Source: JBAJNN01 sp036881905 (GTDB lineage: Bacteria; Pseudomonadota; Alphaproteobacteria; Rhizobiales; Im1). Taken from it: DNA of 26,408 bases. The stretch is from positions 1 through 26,408 of the forward strand of contig JBAJNN010000026.1 in assembly GCA_036881905.1 (NCBI GenBank). The letters are read 5' to 3'. The notes under the pieces are model-generated. The model did no database searches. It was not told the DNA's origin and saw only the letters and a list, made by a program, of their open reading frames with translations. Position 1 is the first letter of the stretch, and every line of letters starts with the position of its first letter. Made by a program: the position numbers and the translations under genes. Below are positions 14,177 to 23,782 of the stretch, piece after piece.

Positions 14177-15970
14177 TCACGCTATCATGGCGGCATCGTC
14201 GATGAAAAGCTGGGCCGTTCTGGCGCCGCCCCAATCGTCGATCGCCAGACGTCCGGCAATATGGACCGGACGGTCGCGCACATTGAGGAGCATTTCGCCA
14301 AGCGGTGTTCCAAGAGCACGAAAGGCAATGGCTTTAAGGCTGGTTCCCTCGCTGGTGGCAAGGCGGCATTTCACATGGTTCTTTCCGACCAGATCGCCAT
14401 AGCGGATGTGATGAGCGGGGAAGGCGAAGACCGGGGGTGGATTGCCCGCGCCGAACGGTCCCGCCCGGTCCAGAAGCTCCACGAGCTTTGTGGTGGCGGC
14501 GCTCGCGGCAAGCGCGCCATCGAGTGTCAGGATGGCGTCTTCAAAAAACGGTTCCGTGGCGGTTTCGGCAATCCGGTTTTGCAGAAATCCGTCAAGCTTG
14601 CCCAAGCGCGCGGCTTCGACGGTGAGGCCGCCGGCCATGGCATGGCCACCGGCTTTGAGCGCCAATCCAGCCTCGCAGGCCGAACGTAAGATACAGCCGA
14701 GATCGACACCCCTGACCGAACGCCCCGATCCCGTAGCCAATGATCCATCTCCATAATGAGTGATGGCGATCGCCGGACGCGCGAAACGTTGCTTGAGCCT
14801 GGACGCCACAAGCCCCAGGACGCCCGGGTGCCAGTTTTGACCATGCACAAAGACCAGCGCTCGATCGGGATCGGTGTCGAGCTGTGTCCGTGCCTGGGTG
14901 AAGGCAGTCTCACACAGCGCCGCCTCGATGTCTTGGCGTTGCCTGTTGAGGCTTTCCAACGCTCGGGCCAACAAGGCCGCTTCGCCGCTGTCGCCGGTCG
15001 TTAGGAGTTTTACCCCGAGATCGCTGCGGCCGAGACGCCCGGCGGCGTTGATGCGTGGACCCAGTATGAATCCCGCGGCGTAGGGGTCCGGCCGGCGGCG
15101 AAGTCCGGCCACGTCGGCGAGAGCGGCCAGACCCGGATTGATGCGGCGGCCCATGACCTTAAACCCTTGCGCGACATAGGCGCGATTGAGACCGATAAGC
15201 GGAACCACATCGCAAACCGTACCCAGCGCCGTCAGATCGAGCCATTGCAGAAGATCCGGCATTGGCCGCGATGGGGTGAAATAGCCGCGATCGCGCAGCC
15301 TGCCCCTGATGGCGGCGACCAGAATGAATGTCACGCCGACGGCCGCGAGCGCGCCCAGGCCGCTCAGATCGTCATGCCGGTTGGGGTTGATGACGGCATG
15401 GGCTTGCGGAAGCGCGGCGTCGGCCTGATGATGATCGACGATAACGGTATCAAGCCCGAGGCTTGCGGCATGGGTAAGAGACTCATGGGCCCCGGTTCCG
15501 CAATCGACGGTGATAAGAAGTCTTGCCCCTTGGTTTTTCAGCGTTTCGACCGCCTTGCGATTGGGGCCATAGCCTTCTTTCAGGCGGTCTGGAATGTAAA
15601 TCAGCGGCTCGCAGCCAAGGCTGCGGAAGAAACGATGCAGAAGCGCCGATGAACTCATGCCATCGACATCATAATCCCCGATCACGGCGATGCGTTCGCC
15701 GGAAAGAACGCCATGAGCGATCCGTTCGCTCCCCTTTTCCAGATCGGCCAGTTTCCGTGAGCGCGGCATCAGCGAACGCAGTGTCGGATTGAGATAGGCC
15801 CCGACCTCGTCGAGACCCACGCCGCGCCCGGCCAGGACCCGCGAGAGCAATTCGGGGAGATCGTGGCGTTCGGCCATGGCTTTAGCGTCACGATGCTCTA
15901 TCGCGCGCGCCTGCCATGCCCGGCCCGATACCGACTGCGAAACATTGAGAAAATGAGGGTTCTCACTCAC
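14177..15970 (-). CDS. recJ: Single-stranded-DNA-specific exonuclease RecJ
   Basis: From the GTG at 15970 the protein has about 597 residues. DHH-family motifs are clear: VIGDYDVDGMSSSALL, IPDRLKEGYGPN, LLITVDCGTG, TVIVDHHQAD and NPNRHDD. The RecJ segments GPRINAAGRLG and ATGSGRSVRGVDLG follow, and a C-terminal OB-like domain ends the protein. Known: RecJ degrades single-stranded DNA 5' to 3' in recombination and mismatch repair, using manganese or magnesium. The frame is open to 16144 but would overlap glpX, so the GTG after the glpX stop is chosen; the N-terminus HFLNVSQSVSGRAW fits the family. It follows glpX by about 70 bp, the usual alphaproteobacterial pairing. Confidence 0.95.
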   Translation of the reverse strand: MSENPHFLNVSQSVSGRAWQARAIEHRDAKAMAERHDLPELLSRVLAGRGVGLDEVGAYLNPTLRSLMPRSRKLADLEKGSERIAHGVLSGERIAVIGDYDVDGMSSSALLHRFFRSLGCEPLIYIPDRLKEGYGPNRKAVETLKNQGARLLITVDCGTGAHESLTHAASLGLDTVIVDHHQADAALPQAHAVINPNRHDDLSGLGALAAVGVTFILVAAIRGRLRDRGYFTPSRPMPDLLQWLDLTALGTVCDVVPLIGLNRAYVAQGFKVMGRRINPGLAALADVAGLRRRPDPYAAGFILGPRINAAGRLGRSDLGVKLLTTGDSGEAALLARALESLNRQRQDIEAALCETAFTQARTQLDTDPDRALVFVHGQNWHPGVLGLVASRLKQRFARPAIAITHYGDGSLATGSGRSVRGVDLGCILRSACEAGLALKAGGHAMAGGLTVEAARLGKLDGFLQNRIAETATEPFFEDAILTLDGALAASAATTKLVELLDRAGPFGAGNPPPVFAFPAHHIRYGDLVGKNHVKCRLATSEGTSLKAIAFRALGTPLGEMLLNVRDRPVHIAGRLAIDDWGGARTAQLFIDDAAMIA

Positions 15971-16040
15971 GATGGCCGCTCTTGCCCTTTGTTGAGGGTT
16001 GCAGGTTGATAGGGGTCCTGGAACAGAGTCGTTATCCGAT

Positions 16041-17018
16041 TCAGGCCAATTTTTCGGTTTTATGACGGCCCCTGATCCAACGGATTGTCTCTGTCCTGGC
16101 GCACATGATGACGGAATGCGTCGTGACGAAACCTTCCGCTTCACGGCGTACGCCTGAAAGCAAGGAACCGTCGGTCACGCCGGTTGCGGCGAACAAGACG
16201 TCGCCGGCGGCCATTTCTTCCGCGCTGAATTTGCGATTGACGTCCTTTAAGCCCATGGCTTCGCTACGTTTGCGTTGCTCCTCATTGTCGATGACCAGAC
16301 GGCCCTGCATCTGCCCGCCGATGCAGCGCAGAGCCGCCGCGGCCAGAACGCCCTCGGGGGCACCGCCAACGCCCATGTAGATGTCAATGCCGGTACTACC
16401 AGGATCGGCGGTGTGGATAACGCCGGCAATATCGCCATCGGTGATAAGATGGATGGCGACGCCGGCCGCACGCAGTGCGGCGATGGTTTTGGCATGGCGC
16501 GGCCGGTCGAGAATGCAAGCTGTAATTTCGCTGACGACAACGCCCTTGGCCCGCGCCAGACGTTGGACATTGTCCCCTGGCGGGAGATCGAGATCGATGA
16601 CGCCGGGTTCATAGCCGCCGCCGATGGCAATTTTTTCCATGTAAAGATCGGGCGCGTGAAGCAGGTTTCCGGCCGGCGCCATGGCGATGACGGTCAGGGC
16701 ATTGGCCATGGCTTTCGCCGTCAGCCTGGTGCCTTCGAGCGGATCGAGCGCGATATCGACTTTCGGCCCGCGACCCGTACCCACACTCTCGCCGATATAA
16801 AGCATGGGGGCCTTATCGCGTTCGCCTTCTCCGATCACCACCACGCCATCAATATCAAGGCGATTGAGCGCATTGCGCATGGCGTCCACGGCGAGGCGAT
16901 CGGCGTCCATCTCAAGCCCGCGCCCGCGCATGCGGGATGCGGCGATCGCGGCGGCTTCGCTGGCGCGAACCAGCCCGAGCGACACCTCACCGGTCAATTC
17001 GTCTGGTATTTTCGTCAT
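16041..17018 (-). CDS. glpX: Class II fructose-1,6-bisphosphatase (GlpX type)
   Basis: This 325-residue protein has VVIGEGERDKAPMLYIGE and the family box ALDPLEGTRLTAKAMANA, both metal- and phosphate-binding segments. YMEKIAIGGG and IYMGVGGAPEGVLAAAAL come later. Known: it hydrolyses fructose 1,6-bisphosphate to fructose 6-phosphate in gluconeogenesis (also sedoheptulose bisphosphate in some autotrophs). The ATG at 17018 gives MTKIPDELTGEVSLGLVRASEAAA, the expected start. It sits between the GDH gene and recJ. In many alphaproteobacteria a homoserine dehydrogenase gene precedes glpX; here the upstream gene is NAD-GDH. Confidence 0.96.
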   Translation of the reverse strand: MTKIPDELTGEVSLGLVRASEAAAIAASRMRGRGLEMDADRLAVDAMRNALNRLDIDGVVVIGEGERDKAPMLYIGESVGTGRGPKVDIALDPLEGTRLTAKAMANALTVIAMAPAGNLLHAPDLYMEKIAIGGGYEPGVIDLDLPPGDNVQRLARAKGVVVSEITACILDRPRHAKTIAALRAAGVAIHLITDGDIAGVIHTADPGSTGIDIYMGVGGAPEGVLAAAALRCIGGQMQGRLVIDNEEQRKRSEAMGLKDVNRKFSAEEMAAGDVLFAATGVTDGSLLSGVRREAEGFVTTHSVIMCARTETIRWIRGRHKTEKLA

Positions 17019-17091
17019 CTGGGGGTTCTCTTTAGATGGTGGTGGCGCCGGTCCACCGACAGTGTCATTTAAGGGGTTTCATCCGCAAAGC

Positions 17092-17105
17092 GTTCGCTCG
17101 CGAAC
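17092..17105 (-). other. Perfect short hairpin between the NAD-GDH gene and glpX
   Basis: GTTCGC (17092-17097) and GCGAAC (17100-17105) form a perfect six-pair stem with a two-base loop. It lies just after the GDH stop in the 99-bp gap. A second weaker stem (GGTGG and CCACC near 17041-17057) lies closer to glpX. Neither has a T run, so this is not a typical intrinsic terminator; GDH, glpX and recJ may be partly co-transcribed. Confidence 0.3.
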
Positions 17106-17117
17106 AGATGCGGGCGG

Positions 17118-20100
17118 CTATTTCTCCAATGCGGCGCAAAGATCATGCAGGCGACTTGACGCCACGGCGAGGCGCGCAAGCGTCATGGGGCCGCCCGAGA
17201 GCGCCTCGGCGACACCGGCGCGGGTTTTTCCGATCGCCGCGCCATGAGTCTTCGACCATGTCGCCAAGGCGTCTTTTCGCGCTCTCGACGCCATGATCAT
17301 CCTTGTGACCAGTGATCGGTGAGTGGCGGCAATGTCAGCCAATGTTCGCTTGATCGCGACCCGATCGTAATAGTCGGTCGCTTTCATTTTGTCGGCGGCG
17401 GCGACAAGCCGGTCGATACGCAATCGCTCACCAAGCACAAAGAAACTGCGGGCGACAGCCTCGAGCGAACGTTTGCTCTGCCCGGCGACGGAAATAATAT
17501 CGAGACCATGCGCGAGAGGTCCGACCGCGCAAAACCGCCGCGCCAGCCCCTCTTCGATTCCCGCCGATTTGAGTTTGGCAATGCGTTGATGCCAATTCGC
17601 CTTGCCCTTTTCTCCCAGAATATCGGGCACGGCCTTACCTAGCTTGCCCAACCCGGCCGCATAATGGCGCACCACGTCCTCCAGCCCGCTTTTCAACGGC
17701 GCGTTGTGCAAAAACCATACCGTCTGTTCGCACAGCAAGGTTTGCAATTCGAGGTAAAGCTCCAACTGCACGGAGGAGGCAACGCGGTTATCCAATGCGT
17801 CAACCAGATCATTAAGCTCGCTGAAGCCGAAACTGTCGCGGGCCAGCGCATAAGCCGCCGCAATCTCTTCTATGCTTGCGCCCGTCTCCTCCTCCAGGCG
17901 CAAGAAGAAGGATGGTCCGGTGCGGTTGACAATACTGTTGGACAGCATGGTGGCGATAATTTCGCGCCGCAGCCGGTGGCTCTCGATGCGATCCGCATAT
18001 CGCTTGTCGAGCCGGTCTGGAAAATAACGCCGCAATTCACGCGACAGATAGGGGTCGTCGGGAACCTGGCTGGCGACCAGCTGGTCGAACATCATGATCT
18101 TGGCATAGGCCATGAGAACGGCCAGTTCCGGTCGCGTCAACCCCTTGCCTCGGCTCATGCGCGCCTTGATTTGTGACGTGTCGGGCAAAAACTCAAGCCC
18201 ACGGTTAAGCAATCCCTTGCGTTCCAATAGACGAATGAGACGGTTATGGGAGGCCAACTCTTGAACGGCCCGCATCTCGCATAATGTCAGACAGAGAGTT
18301 TGCAGAGAATTATTGCGCAAGACAAGCTCGCCAACCTCATCGCTCATCGCGACGAGCAGTTTGTTGCGCGTCGGGCGCGCAAGCGAACCGGAGACCTCCG
18401 CCCCACGCAGCGCAATCTTGATATTGACCTCAAGATCGGAAGAATTGACTCCGGCGGAATTGTCCACCGCGTCGGTGTTAACGCGCCCACCAGCCATGGC
18501 GAAGGCGACCCGCGCCCGCTGGGTCATGGCCAGATTGGCCCCCTCCCCGATGACTTTCGCCCCAACCTGACTGGCGATAATGCGGATCGCATCGTTTGAG
18601 CGGTCGCCAACCTCGCTGTCGGTCTCGTCATCGGCGCGGATATAGGTTCCGATACCGCCAAACCAGATCAGGTCGATACGGGCGCGAAGCAGGGCCGCGA
18701 TCACCTCATTCGGCGTGGCGTGGCGCCCGGCAAGACCGGTCAGGTGGCGGATCTGCGGCGTTAGGGGAATCGACTTCGCCCGGCGGCTGAACACGCCGCC
18801 GCCTTTCGAGATGGCATCCGTCGCGTAATCCTGCCAGGATGAGCGTGAAAGGGAAAACAAACGTTGGCGTTCCTGCCAGCTGCTCTCCGGATCGGGATCG
18901 GGGTCGATGAAAATGTCACGGTGATCGAAGGCGGCAACCAGTTTGGTCGCTTTAGAGAGCAGCATCCCGTTGCCGAACACATCCCCCGACATGTCGCCGA
19001 CGCCAAGCGCCGTAAACGGCGTCGTTTGAATATCGATGTCCATTTCGCGAAAATGCCGCTTGACCGCCTCCCAGGCGCCGCGTGCGGTAATGCCCATTTT
19101 CTTGTGGTCATATCCAGCCGAACCGCCCGAAGCGAAAGCATCGTCGAGCCAGAACCCGTGATCGCCCGAAATGTCGTTGGCGATGTCGGAAAAGCGCGCC
19201 GTCCCCTTATCCGCCGCCACGACGAAATAGGGGTCGTCACCATCGTAACGCACCGTCTTTTCAGGCGCTACCGCCTTGTCGCCGTCAAGATTGTCGGTGA
19301 GGTCGAGCAAAGAGGCGATGAAAAGCTTATAACAGCGCACGCCCTCGGCGATAATCTCCTCGCGCGAGCCGTCCCGCGCCAAGCGCTTGGCGACAAAACC
19401 GCCCTTGGCGCCAACCGGCACGATGACCGCGTTCTTGACATTTTGCGCCTTGGCAAGCCCCAGTATCTCGGTGCGAAAATCTTCCGGCCGATCGGACCAC
19501 CTGATCCCCCCGCGGGCGATCTTACCGCCGCGCAAATGCACACCCTCCACATCGGGGGAATAGACGAAAATTTCCGCGAAAGGTTTGGGATCGGGCAGGT
19601 TGTGCAGTGCCCTGGACTTGATTTTAAAGGCAATGGTCGGGCGCAAAGCGCCATCATCATCGCGCTGATAATAATTGGTTCGCGTCATCGCCATGATCAG
19701 GCCGGAGAAATGACGGATGATGCGATCCTCATCGAGACTTGGAACAGTGACAAGAATGGCGTCGATCCGTTTCAGGATGGCCTGGACGGCGTCACCGCGG
19801 TTCTCCTTTGCCTTTTCGTCGGCGAAATCGGGATCGAAACGGGTTTCGAACAACTCTAGAAGCATCCGCGCAACGTGGCAATATTTATCGAGCGTCGCCG
19901 CCATGTAGAACGATGAATAGGGGACCGGACTCTGGCGTAAATATTTTGAACAGGCCCGCAGCACGGCCACCTGCCGCCAGGAGAGTTTCTCACGCAGAAT
20001 CAGGGCGTTGTAGCCGTCATTTTCCGCTCTGCGGCCCCAAACGGCCTTGAATCCCGCATCGATCAGGGGGCCTTCCGCATCGGCGTCGATTGCGCGGGCA

Positions 20101-21992
20101 TCGAGAGCGCGCAGTTCGATCTCATGGAGAACGACGGGATCGACAGTGCTGTCCGGGTTGGAGCGGGCGATGAAGTATGTACATTCGTTGATGGCGCGAA
20201 ATCCCATATTCTCCAGAATGGGCAGGCGGTCGCTCAAGGCAATGGGCTGGCCCAGATGCAGGAGCTTCAGACACGCGCCGTGGTCTGGATCTTCATCGCA
20301 GTGGTGTAGTCTGACGGCGATGTCGCCGGCGCTGCGCAGTTGCTCCATATGCCGCAGGTCTTCGACCGCCTGGCGTGGCGTGAAGGCTTCCTGGTAAGCG
20401 GCGGAGAATGCGCCGCGATAGGCGGCGATGTGACCTTGCACCACATCGCCCGGGCACCCGGCCTCGATTTCCTCAACGAGCCGATCGTCCCAACTTCGGG
20501 TGATTTCGCTCGCTTCCTCCTCCAGAACGGCAATATCGGGATCGGGCGTCGGCCCGCCATAACGCCCGATAATGTAATGGACGCGCACCATGGTGCTTTC
20601 GAGAAACGCCGGATAAAACGCCGATACGCGACCGTCATAAGACCGCGCCAATAACTCGCCCAGTCGTCGGCGCACCTTTGTATTGTAACTGTCGCGCGGC
20701 ACGTAAACCAGCGCCGAGACGAAACAGTCGAATTTGTGACGGCGCACAAAAACGCGCGGGCGCGGTCGTTCTTCAAGTTGTAAAATGGCGAGGGCGAATT
20801 CACTCAAAGTTTCAACGTCGATCTGAAACAACTCATCGCGCGGAAATGTTTCTAGAACATTGGTGAGCGCCTTGCCGGAATGGCTGTCCGGCTTGAAACC
20901 GCTGCGGGCGAGAACCCTGGAGACCTTATGCCGCAACATCGGAATATGACGCGGAGGCCGTGTATAGGCTGGTGCCGTGAACAGACCGATTAGCATCAGT
21001 TCCCCGCTCAGAGTCCCGTCATCGGCAAATTGTTGAATACCGACATAGTCCATGTGTGAACGCCGATGGACGGTGGAGCGCACATTGGCCTTGGTGATGA
21101 TAAGAGGCGTCGGCCCACTTAGAAACTGTTGCACCTCCGGCGTGATTTCCACAAGCTCACTGCCACGACGCAGAACCTGGAACCCGGGATCGCGCAAAAG
21201 GCCGAGGCCGGAGCCTTCAACGACCTCAAGCGAGCTTTTGGCCTTATCCGTAAAGGCATACTCACGCATGCCGAGGAAGGTGAAATGATTGTCGAGAAGC
21301 CATTGCAGAAACTGGATCGATTCCGACAATTCTTCCATGGTTACGGAAGGCGAACCGGTCTGATATTGCGCGACGGCAAGTCCAAGACGATCTTTCATGG
21401 TCGGCCAGTCGAGCACGACCGTGTGAACATCCTTGAGCATGGCGTCGATTTCGCGCTCAAGCGCCTCACGATCTTCCTCCGCGACCAGACGTGAAACGTG
21501 AATATGGACGAAACTCTCGCGCACGACCTCGTCCTCTGAGGGGGTCGATTCATCATCGAACACCCGGGTGATTTTGCCCTTTGCAGAACGGCTGACGAAA
21601 AAGGTCGGGTGCAAAACCAGCGTGATGCGCAAGCCGCGCTCACTCAAGAGGCCAAGCGTCGAGTCCACCAGAAACGGCATGTCGTCATTGGCGATTTCGA
21701 TAACCGTGAGTTTACCGAGCGTATCGGGATGGCCGGTTTGGGGATTATAGATGCGCAGCTTGTGTCGTCCTGGGCGGCGTTTGTTGAAAAGGGTGAAGGA
21801 TTGGCGCGCGAGATAGTCAAGCTCGCTTGCCGGATAAACCTCAAGGTCCTCACTGACGCTATGTTCATAGAGCAGGCGGGTGAAATCCGTTAGAATTTTT
21901 GCCGCGTCTTGCTGTTTGAGCCGCGACAATACCCTATCAAGGAGAGAATCGATTTTTTGTGCAGCCTGCATCATTGAGTAACCCATCATCAT
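17118..21992 (-). CDS. gdhB: Large NAD-specific glutamate dehydrogenase (about 180 kDa class)
   Basis: This protein of about 1624 residues matches the giant NAD-GDH class in length. The N-terminal half carries ACT-like regulatory segments (PFLVDSTLGLLSERGLRITLVLHPTFFV). The catalytic core has GGIRWSDRPEDFRTEILGL, VPVGAKGGFVAKRL with the catalytic-type Lys, VGDMSGDVFGNGMLLS and IGTYIRADDETDSEVGDRSND. A helical C-terminal region follows. Known: it deaminates glutamate to 2-oxoglutarate and ammonia with NAD, feeding carbon from amino acids into the citric acid cycle. The frame opens at ATG 21992 (MMMGYSMMQAAQ); the ATG pair at 21974/21971 is an alternative and no start has a strong ribosome site. 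It is divergent from the SCO gene across a 258-bp region. Confidence 0.96.
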   Translation of the reverse strand: MMMGYSMMQAAQKIDSLLDRVLSRLKQQDAAKILTDFTRLLYEHSVSEDLEVYPASELDYLARQSFTLFNKRRPGRHKLRIYNPQTGHPDTLGKLTVIEIANDDMPFLVDSTLGLLSERGLRITLVLHPTFFVSRSAKGKITRVFDDESTPSEDEVVRESFVHIHVSRLVAEEDREALEREIDAMLKDVHTVVLDWPTMKDRLGLAVAQYQTGSPSVTMEELSESIQFLQWLLDNHFTFLGMREYAFTDKAKSSLEVVEGSGLGLLRDPGFQVLRRGSELVEITPEVQQFLSGPTPLIITKANVRSTVHRRSHMDYVGIQQFADDGTLSGELMLIGLFTAPAYTRPPRHIPMLRHKVSRVLARSGFKPDSHSGKALTNVLETFPRDELFQIDVETLSEFALAILQLEERPRPRVFVRRHKFDCFVSALVYVPRDSYNTKVRRRLGELLARSYDGRVSAFYPAFLESTMVRVHYIIGRYGGPTPDPDIAVLEEEASEITRSWDDRLVEEIEAGCPGDVVQGHIAAYRGAFSAAYQEAFTPRQAVEDLRHMEQLRSAGDIAVRLHHCDEDPDHGACLKLLHLGQPIALSDRLPILENMGFRAINECTYFIARSNPDSTVDPVVLHEIELRALDARAIDADAEGPLIDAGFKAVWGRRAENDGYNALILREKLSWRQVAVLRACSKYLRQSPVPYSSFYMAATLDKYCHVARMLLELFETRFDPDFADEKAKENRGDAVQAILKRIDAILVTVPSLDEDRIIRHFSGLIMAMTRTNYYQRDDDGALRPTIAFKIKSRALHNLPDPKPFAEIFVYSPDVEGVHLRGGKIARGGIRWSDRPEDFRTEILGLAKAQNVKNAVIVPVGAKGGFVAKRLARDGSREEIIAEGVRCYKLFIASLLDLTDNLDGDKAVAPEKTVRYDGDDPYFVVAADKGTARFSDIANDISGDHGFWLDDAFASGGSAGYDHKKMGITARGAWEAVKRHFREMDIDIQTTPFTALGVGDMSGDVFGNGMLLSKATKLVAAFDHRDIFIDPDPDPESSWQERQRLFSLSRSSWQDYATDAISKGGGVFSRRAKSIPLTPQIRHLTGLAGRHATPNEVIAALLRARIDLIWFGGIGTYIRADDETDSEVGDRSNDAIRIIASQVGAKVIGEGANLAMTQRARVAFAMAGGRVNTDAVDNSAGVNSSDLEVNIKIALRGAEVSGSLARPTRNKLLVAMSDEVGELVLRNNSLQTLCLTLCEMRAVQELASHNRLIRLLERKGLLNRGLEFLPDTSQIKARMSRGKGLTRPELAVLMAYAKIMMFDQLVASQVPDDPYLSRELRRYFPDRLDKRYADRIESHRLRREIIATMLSNSIVNRTGPSFFLRLEEETGASIEEIAAAYALARDSFGFSELNDLVDALDNRVASSVQLELYLELQTLLCEQTVWFLHNAPLKSGLEDVVRHYAAGLGKLGKAVPDILGEKGKANWHQRIAKLKSAGIEEGLARRFCAVGPLAHGLDIISVAGQSKRSLEAVARSFFVLGERLRIDRLVAAADKMKATDYYDRVAIKRTLADIAATHRSLVTRMIMASRARKDALATWSKTHGAAIGKTRAGVAEALSGGPMTLARLAVASSRLHDLCAALEK

Positions 21993-22176
21993 TTGCGAGC
22001 CGGCACATTTTCCAGCCGCGCATTAGAGGCTCTTTTTCAGCTCGGGCTTCGCAATCCGACGGCATAATCATACCGCATATCCGCTTTGCGGCGCTCGCTT
22101 TGAACCCTGAGCATCCCATAAAATGCCTAAATTACCGATTGCACGAAATATCGATAACATCAACATGGATTTTGCC

Positions 22177-22206
22177 TTGACACGACGCCATAGCAGTCGA
22201 TAGCGT
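22177..22206 (+). promoter_or_regulatory. Possible sigma-70-type promoter of the SCO gene
   Basis: A consensus -35 element TTGACA lies at 22177-22182. About 17-18 bp later the -10 candidate (ATAGCG/TAGCGT, 22200-22206) is poor. It is in the divergent region between the GDH and SCO genes, about 45 bp before the SCO start. The -35 match is the main support. Confidence 0.3.
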
Positions 22207-22250
22207 ATTTTACCTCGCATTCCAACGTCGTCATCATGGGGGATTATGTC

Positions 22251-22880
22251 ATGAAACGTCGAACCAAATTTGTGGCCGTCCTTGCGTTGTTGCTGGCCAT
22301 GACCGCGGCGGGAGGGCTGATTTTCTCATATTTGGTGCGCCAAAATGGCCCGATCATGGGCGGTGGAGAAGTCACGAACAGTGGAAAAGCCGATATTGGC
22401 GGTCCATTCACCCTGACCGGCCCGGGCGGCAAGCGCATCAGCGATACCGATTTCCGCGGCAAATACATGCTGGTTTATTTCGGCTACACCTTCTGCCCGG
22501 ATATCTGCCCGGCTTCCCTTCAAGCAATGTCGGAGGCTCTTGATCTTTTGGACGCACAGGCCGACAAAGTCCAGCCGATCTTCATCACCGTCGACCCTTC
22601 GCGCGATACGCCGGAACAAATGGCCAGTTATGTGAGTGGCCTCGACCCTCGCTTCATCGGCTTAAGCGGCAGCCCGCAGGATACGGCCAAAGCTGCTAAG
22701 GCCTATCGGGTTTATTACGCCCGCGTGGAGAGTACCGATCCTTCAGACGAGTATTATCTGATCGATCATTCGGCCTATATCTATCTGATGGGGCCTGATG
22801 GCGCGTTCATCCGGGTTTTTTCCTATGGCACCAGCCCGCGGGACATGGCCGAGGACATTGCCAAGGTTCTCAATCGATGA
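22251..22880 (+). CDS. SCO1/SenC family copper chaperone
   Basis: From ATG 22251 the protein has 209 residues. An N-terminal membrane anchor (KFVAVLALLLAMTAAGGLIFSYLV) is followed by a thioredoxin-like domain with GYTFCPDICP (Cys82 and Cys86) and the conserved His173 in LIDHSAYIYLMGPDG. These are the three copper ligands. VDPSRDTPEQM is also typical. Known: SCO proteins deliver copper to the CuA site of cytochrome c oxidase, on the periplasmic side of the membrane. The same frame has an earlier ATG at 22236, but GGGGGA lies just upstream of 22251, so the later start is chosen. No oxidase genes are in the window. Confidence 0.95.
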   Translation: MKRRTKFVAVLALLLAMTAAGGLIFSYLVRQNGPIMGGGEVTNSGKADIGGPFTLTGPGGKRISDTDFRGKYMLVYFGYTFCPDICPASLQAMSEALDLLDAQADKVQPIFITVDPSRDTPEQMASYVSGLDPRFIGLSGSPQDTAKAAKAYRVYYARVESTDPSDEYYLIDHSAYIYLMGPDGAFIRVFSYGTSPRDMAEDIAKVLNR

Positions 22881-23007
22881 TTGGTCTCCTGGTCATGGAC
22901 CCCACGGTCACGGGGACACAGATAGCCATGTCCGGAGATATGCCTGGCGCGAAACGGCGGCGGAGCCTGATTGCGGGGTGTTTTTTCGGGCATGACCCAT
23001 CCATTCC

Positions 23008-23772
23008 ATGGTGAGCCGGGCCGCGCATCCGGTTTCCAGCATTGAGGCAGGCGGTCTCGATGTGGCCGTCGCCATACGCTATGACGAACGGGCGCGGCGC
23101 TTGATTTTGCGCATGAATCCAGCTCATGATGGCGTGGTCGTGACCCTGCCGCCTGGAATACCGAGGGTTAAGGGAATTGCCTTCGCCCGCCATAAAAAAG
23201 ACTGGATCGCGGCCAGAGCGCGAATGGTTGCCACATCGGTCGCCTTCGCTCACAATGCGATAATTCCCGTGCGTGGGCAGCCTCATCGTATCGTCCGCAG
23301 GCCGGGTCGTCGTAATGCGATCGGCCGCGAGAACGCTCCCGACACCATGGCGCAGCTTGTGGTCCATGGTGATGAACGCCGTCTCGCGCAGCATGTGCGG
23401 CACTGGCTGAAAACCGAGGCTCGCCATGATCTCGCCCGTGCTTCGCACCGTTACGGCGCGGCGATGGGGCTGGCCTACCGTCGTCTTGTCATCCGTGACC
23501 AGAAAAGCCGCTGGGGATCGTGTTCCTCACTCGGCACCCTGTCTTACTCCTGGCGGCTGATTCTCGCTCCACCGGAAATCCTTAACTCTGTCGCGGCTCA
23601 CGAGGTTGCGCATCTCGCCCATATGAATCATGGCCCAAAATTCCAGGCGCTGGTTCATCGTTATTGTCCACGAGCCGATGAATACCGTCTATGGTTGCGC
23701 GAGAACGGACCCCGATTGCACGGTTACGGGTGGGACACAGCCTTGGGGAGCCGAACCGCCGGCAAACAATAA
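23008..23772 (+). CDS. YgjP-like (DUF45/SprT-like) zinc metallopeptidase
   Basis: This 254-residue protein has the zinc motif HEVAHLAHMNH (198-208) and the preceding family segment RDQKSRWGSCSSLGTLSYSWRLILAPPEIL (about 164-193), which identify the YgjP/DUF45 metal-dependent hydrolase family. The N-terminal part (VAIRYDERARRLILRMN) also fits. Known: E. coli YgjP-like proteins are zinc-dependent and poorly characterised; proteolytic activity is presumed. It begins 127 bp after the SCO gene and ends 10 bp before the UbiH-type gene, suggesting co-transcription. ATG 23008 is the first start; a weak site makes it less certain than the domain call. Confidence 0.9.
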   Translation: MVSRAAHPVSSIEAGGLDVAVAIRYDERARRLILRMNPAHDGVVVTLPPGIPRVKGIAFARHKKDWIAARARMVATSVAFAHNAIIPVRGQPHRIVRRPGRRNAIGRENAPDTMAQLVVHGDERRLAQHVRHWLKTEARHDLARASHRYGAAMGLAYRRLVIRDQKSRWGSCSSLGTLSYSWRLILAPPEILNSVAAHEVAHLAHMNHGPKFQALVHRYCPRADEYRLWLRENGPRLHGYGWDTALGSRTAGKQ

Positions 23773-23782
23773 CGGGCATGTC

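Noticed and set aside
16275..17072. 265-residue plus-strand open frame over glpX
   Set aside because: Antisense of glpX; rich in His, Asp and Gly with no family pattern.
18864..19859. 331-residue plus-strand open frame inside the GDH gene
   Set aside because: Shadow of the minus-strand NAD-GDH catalytic domain; residue make-up is typical of antisense translation.
22928..23013. 28-codon ORF starting MSGDMPGAKRRRSLIAGCF that overlaps the metallopeptidase start
   Set aside because: Too short, no family resemblance and no clear ribosome site; overlap with the next ATG may be chance.
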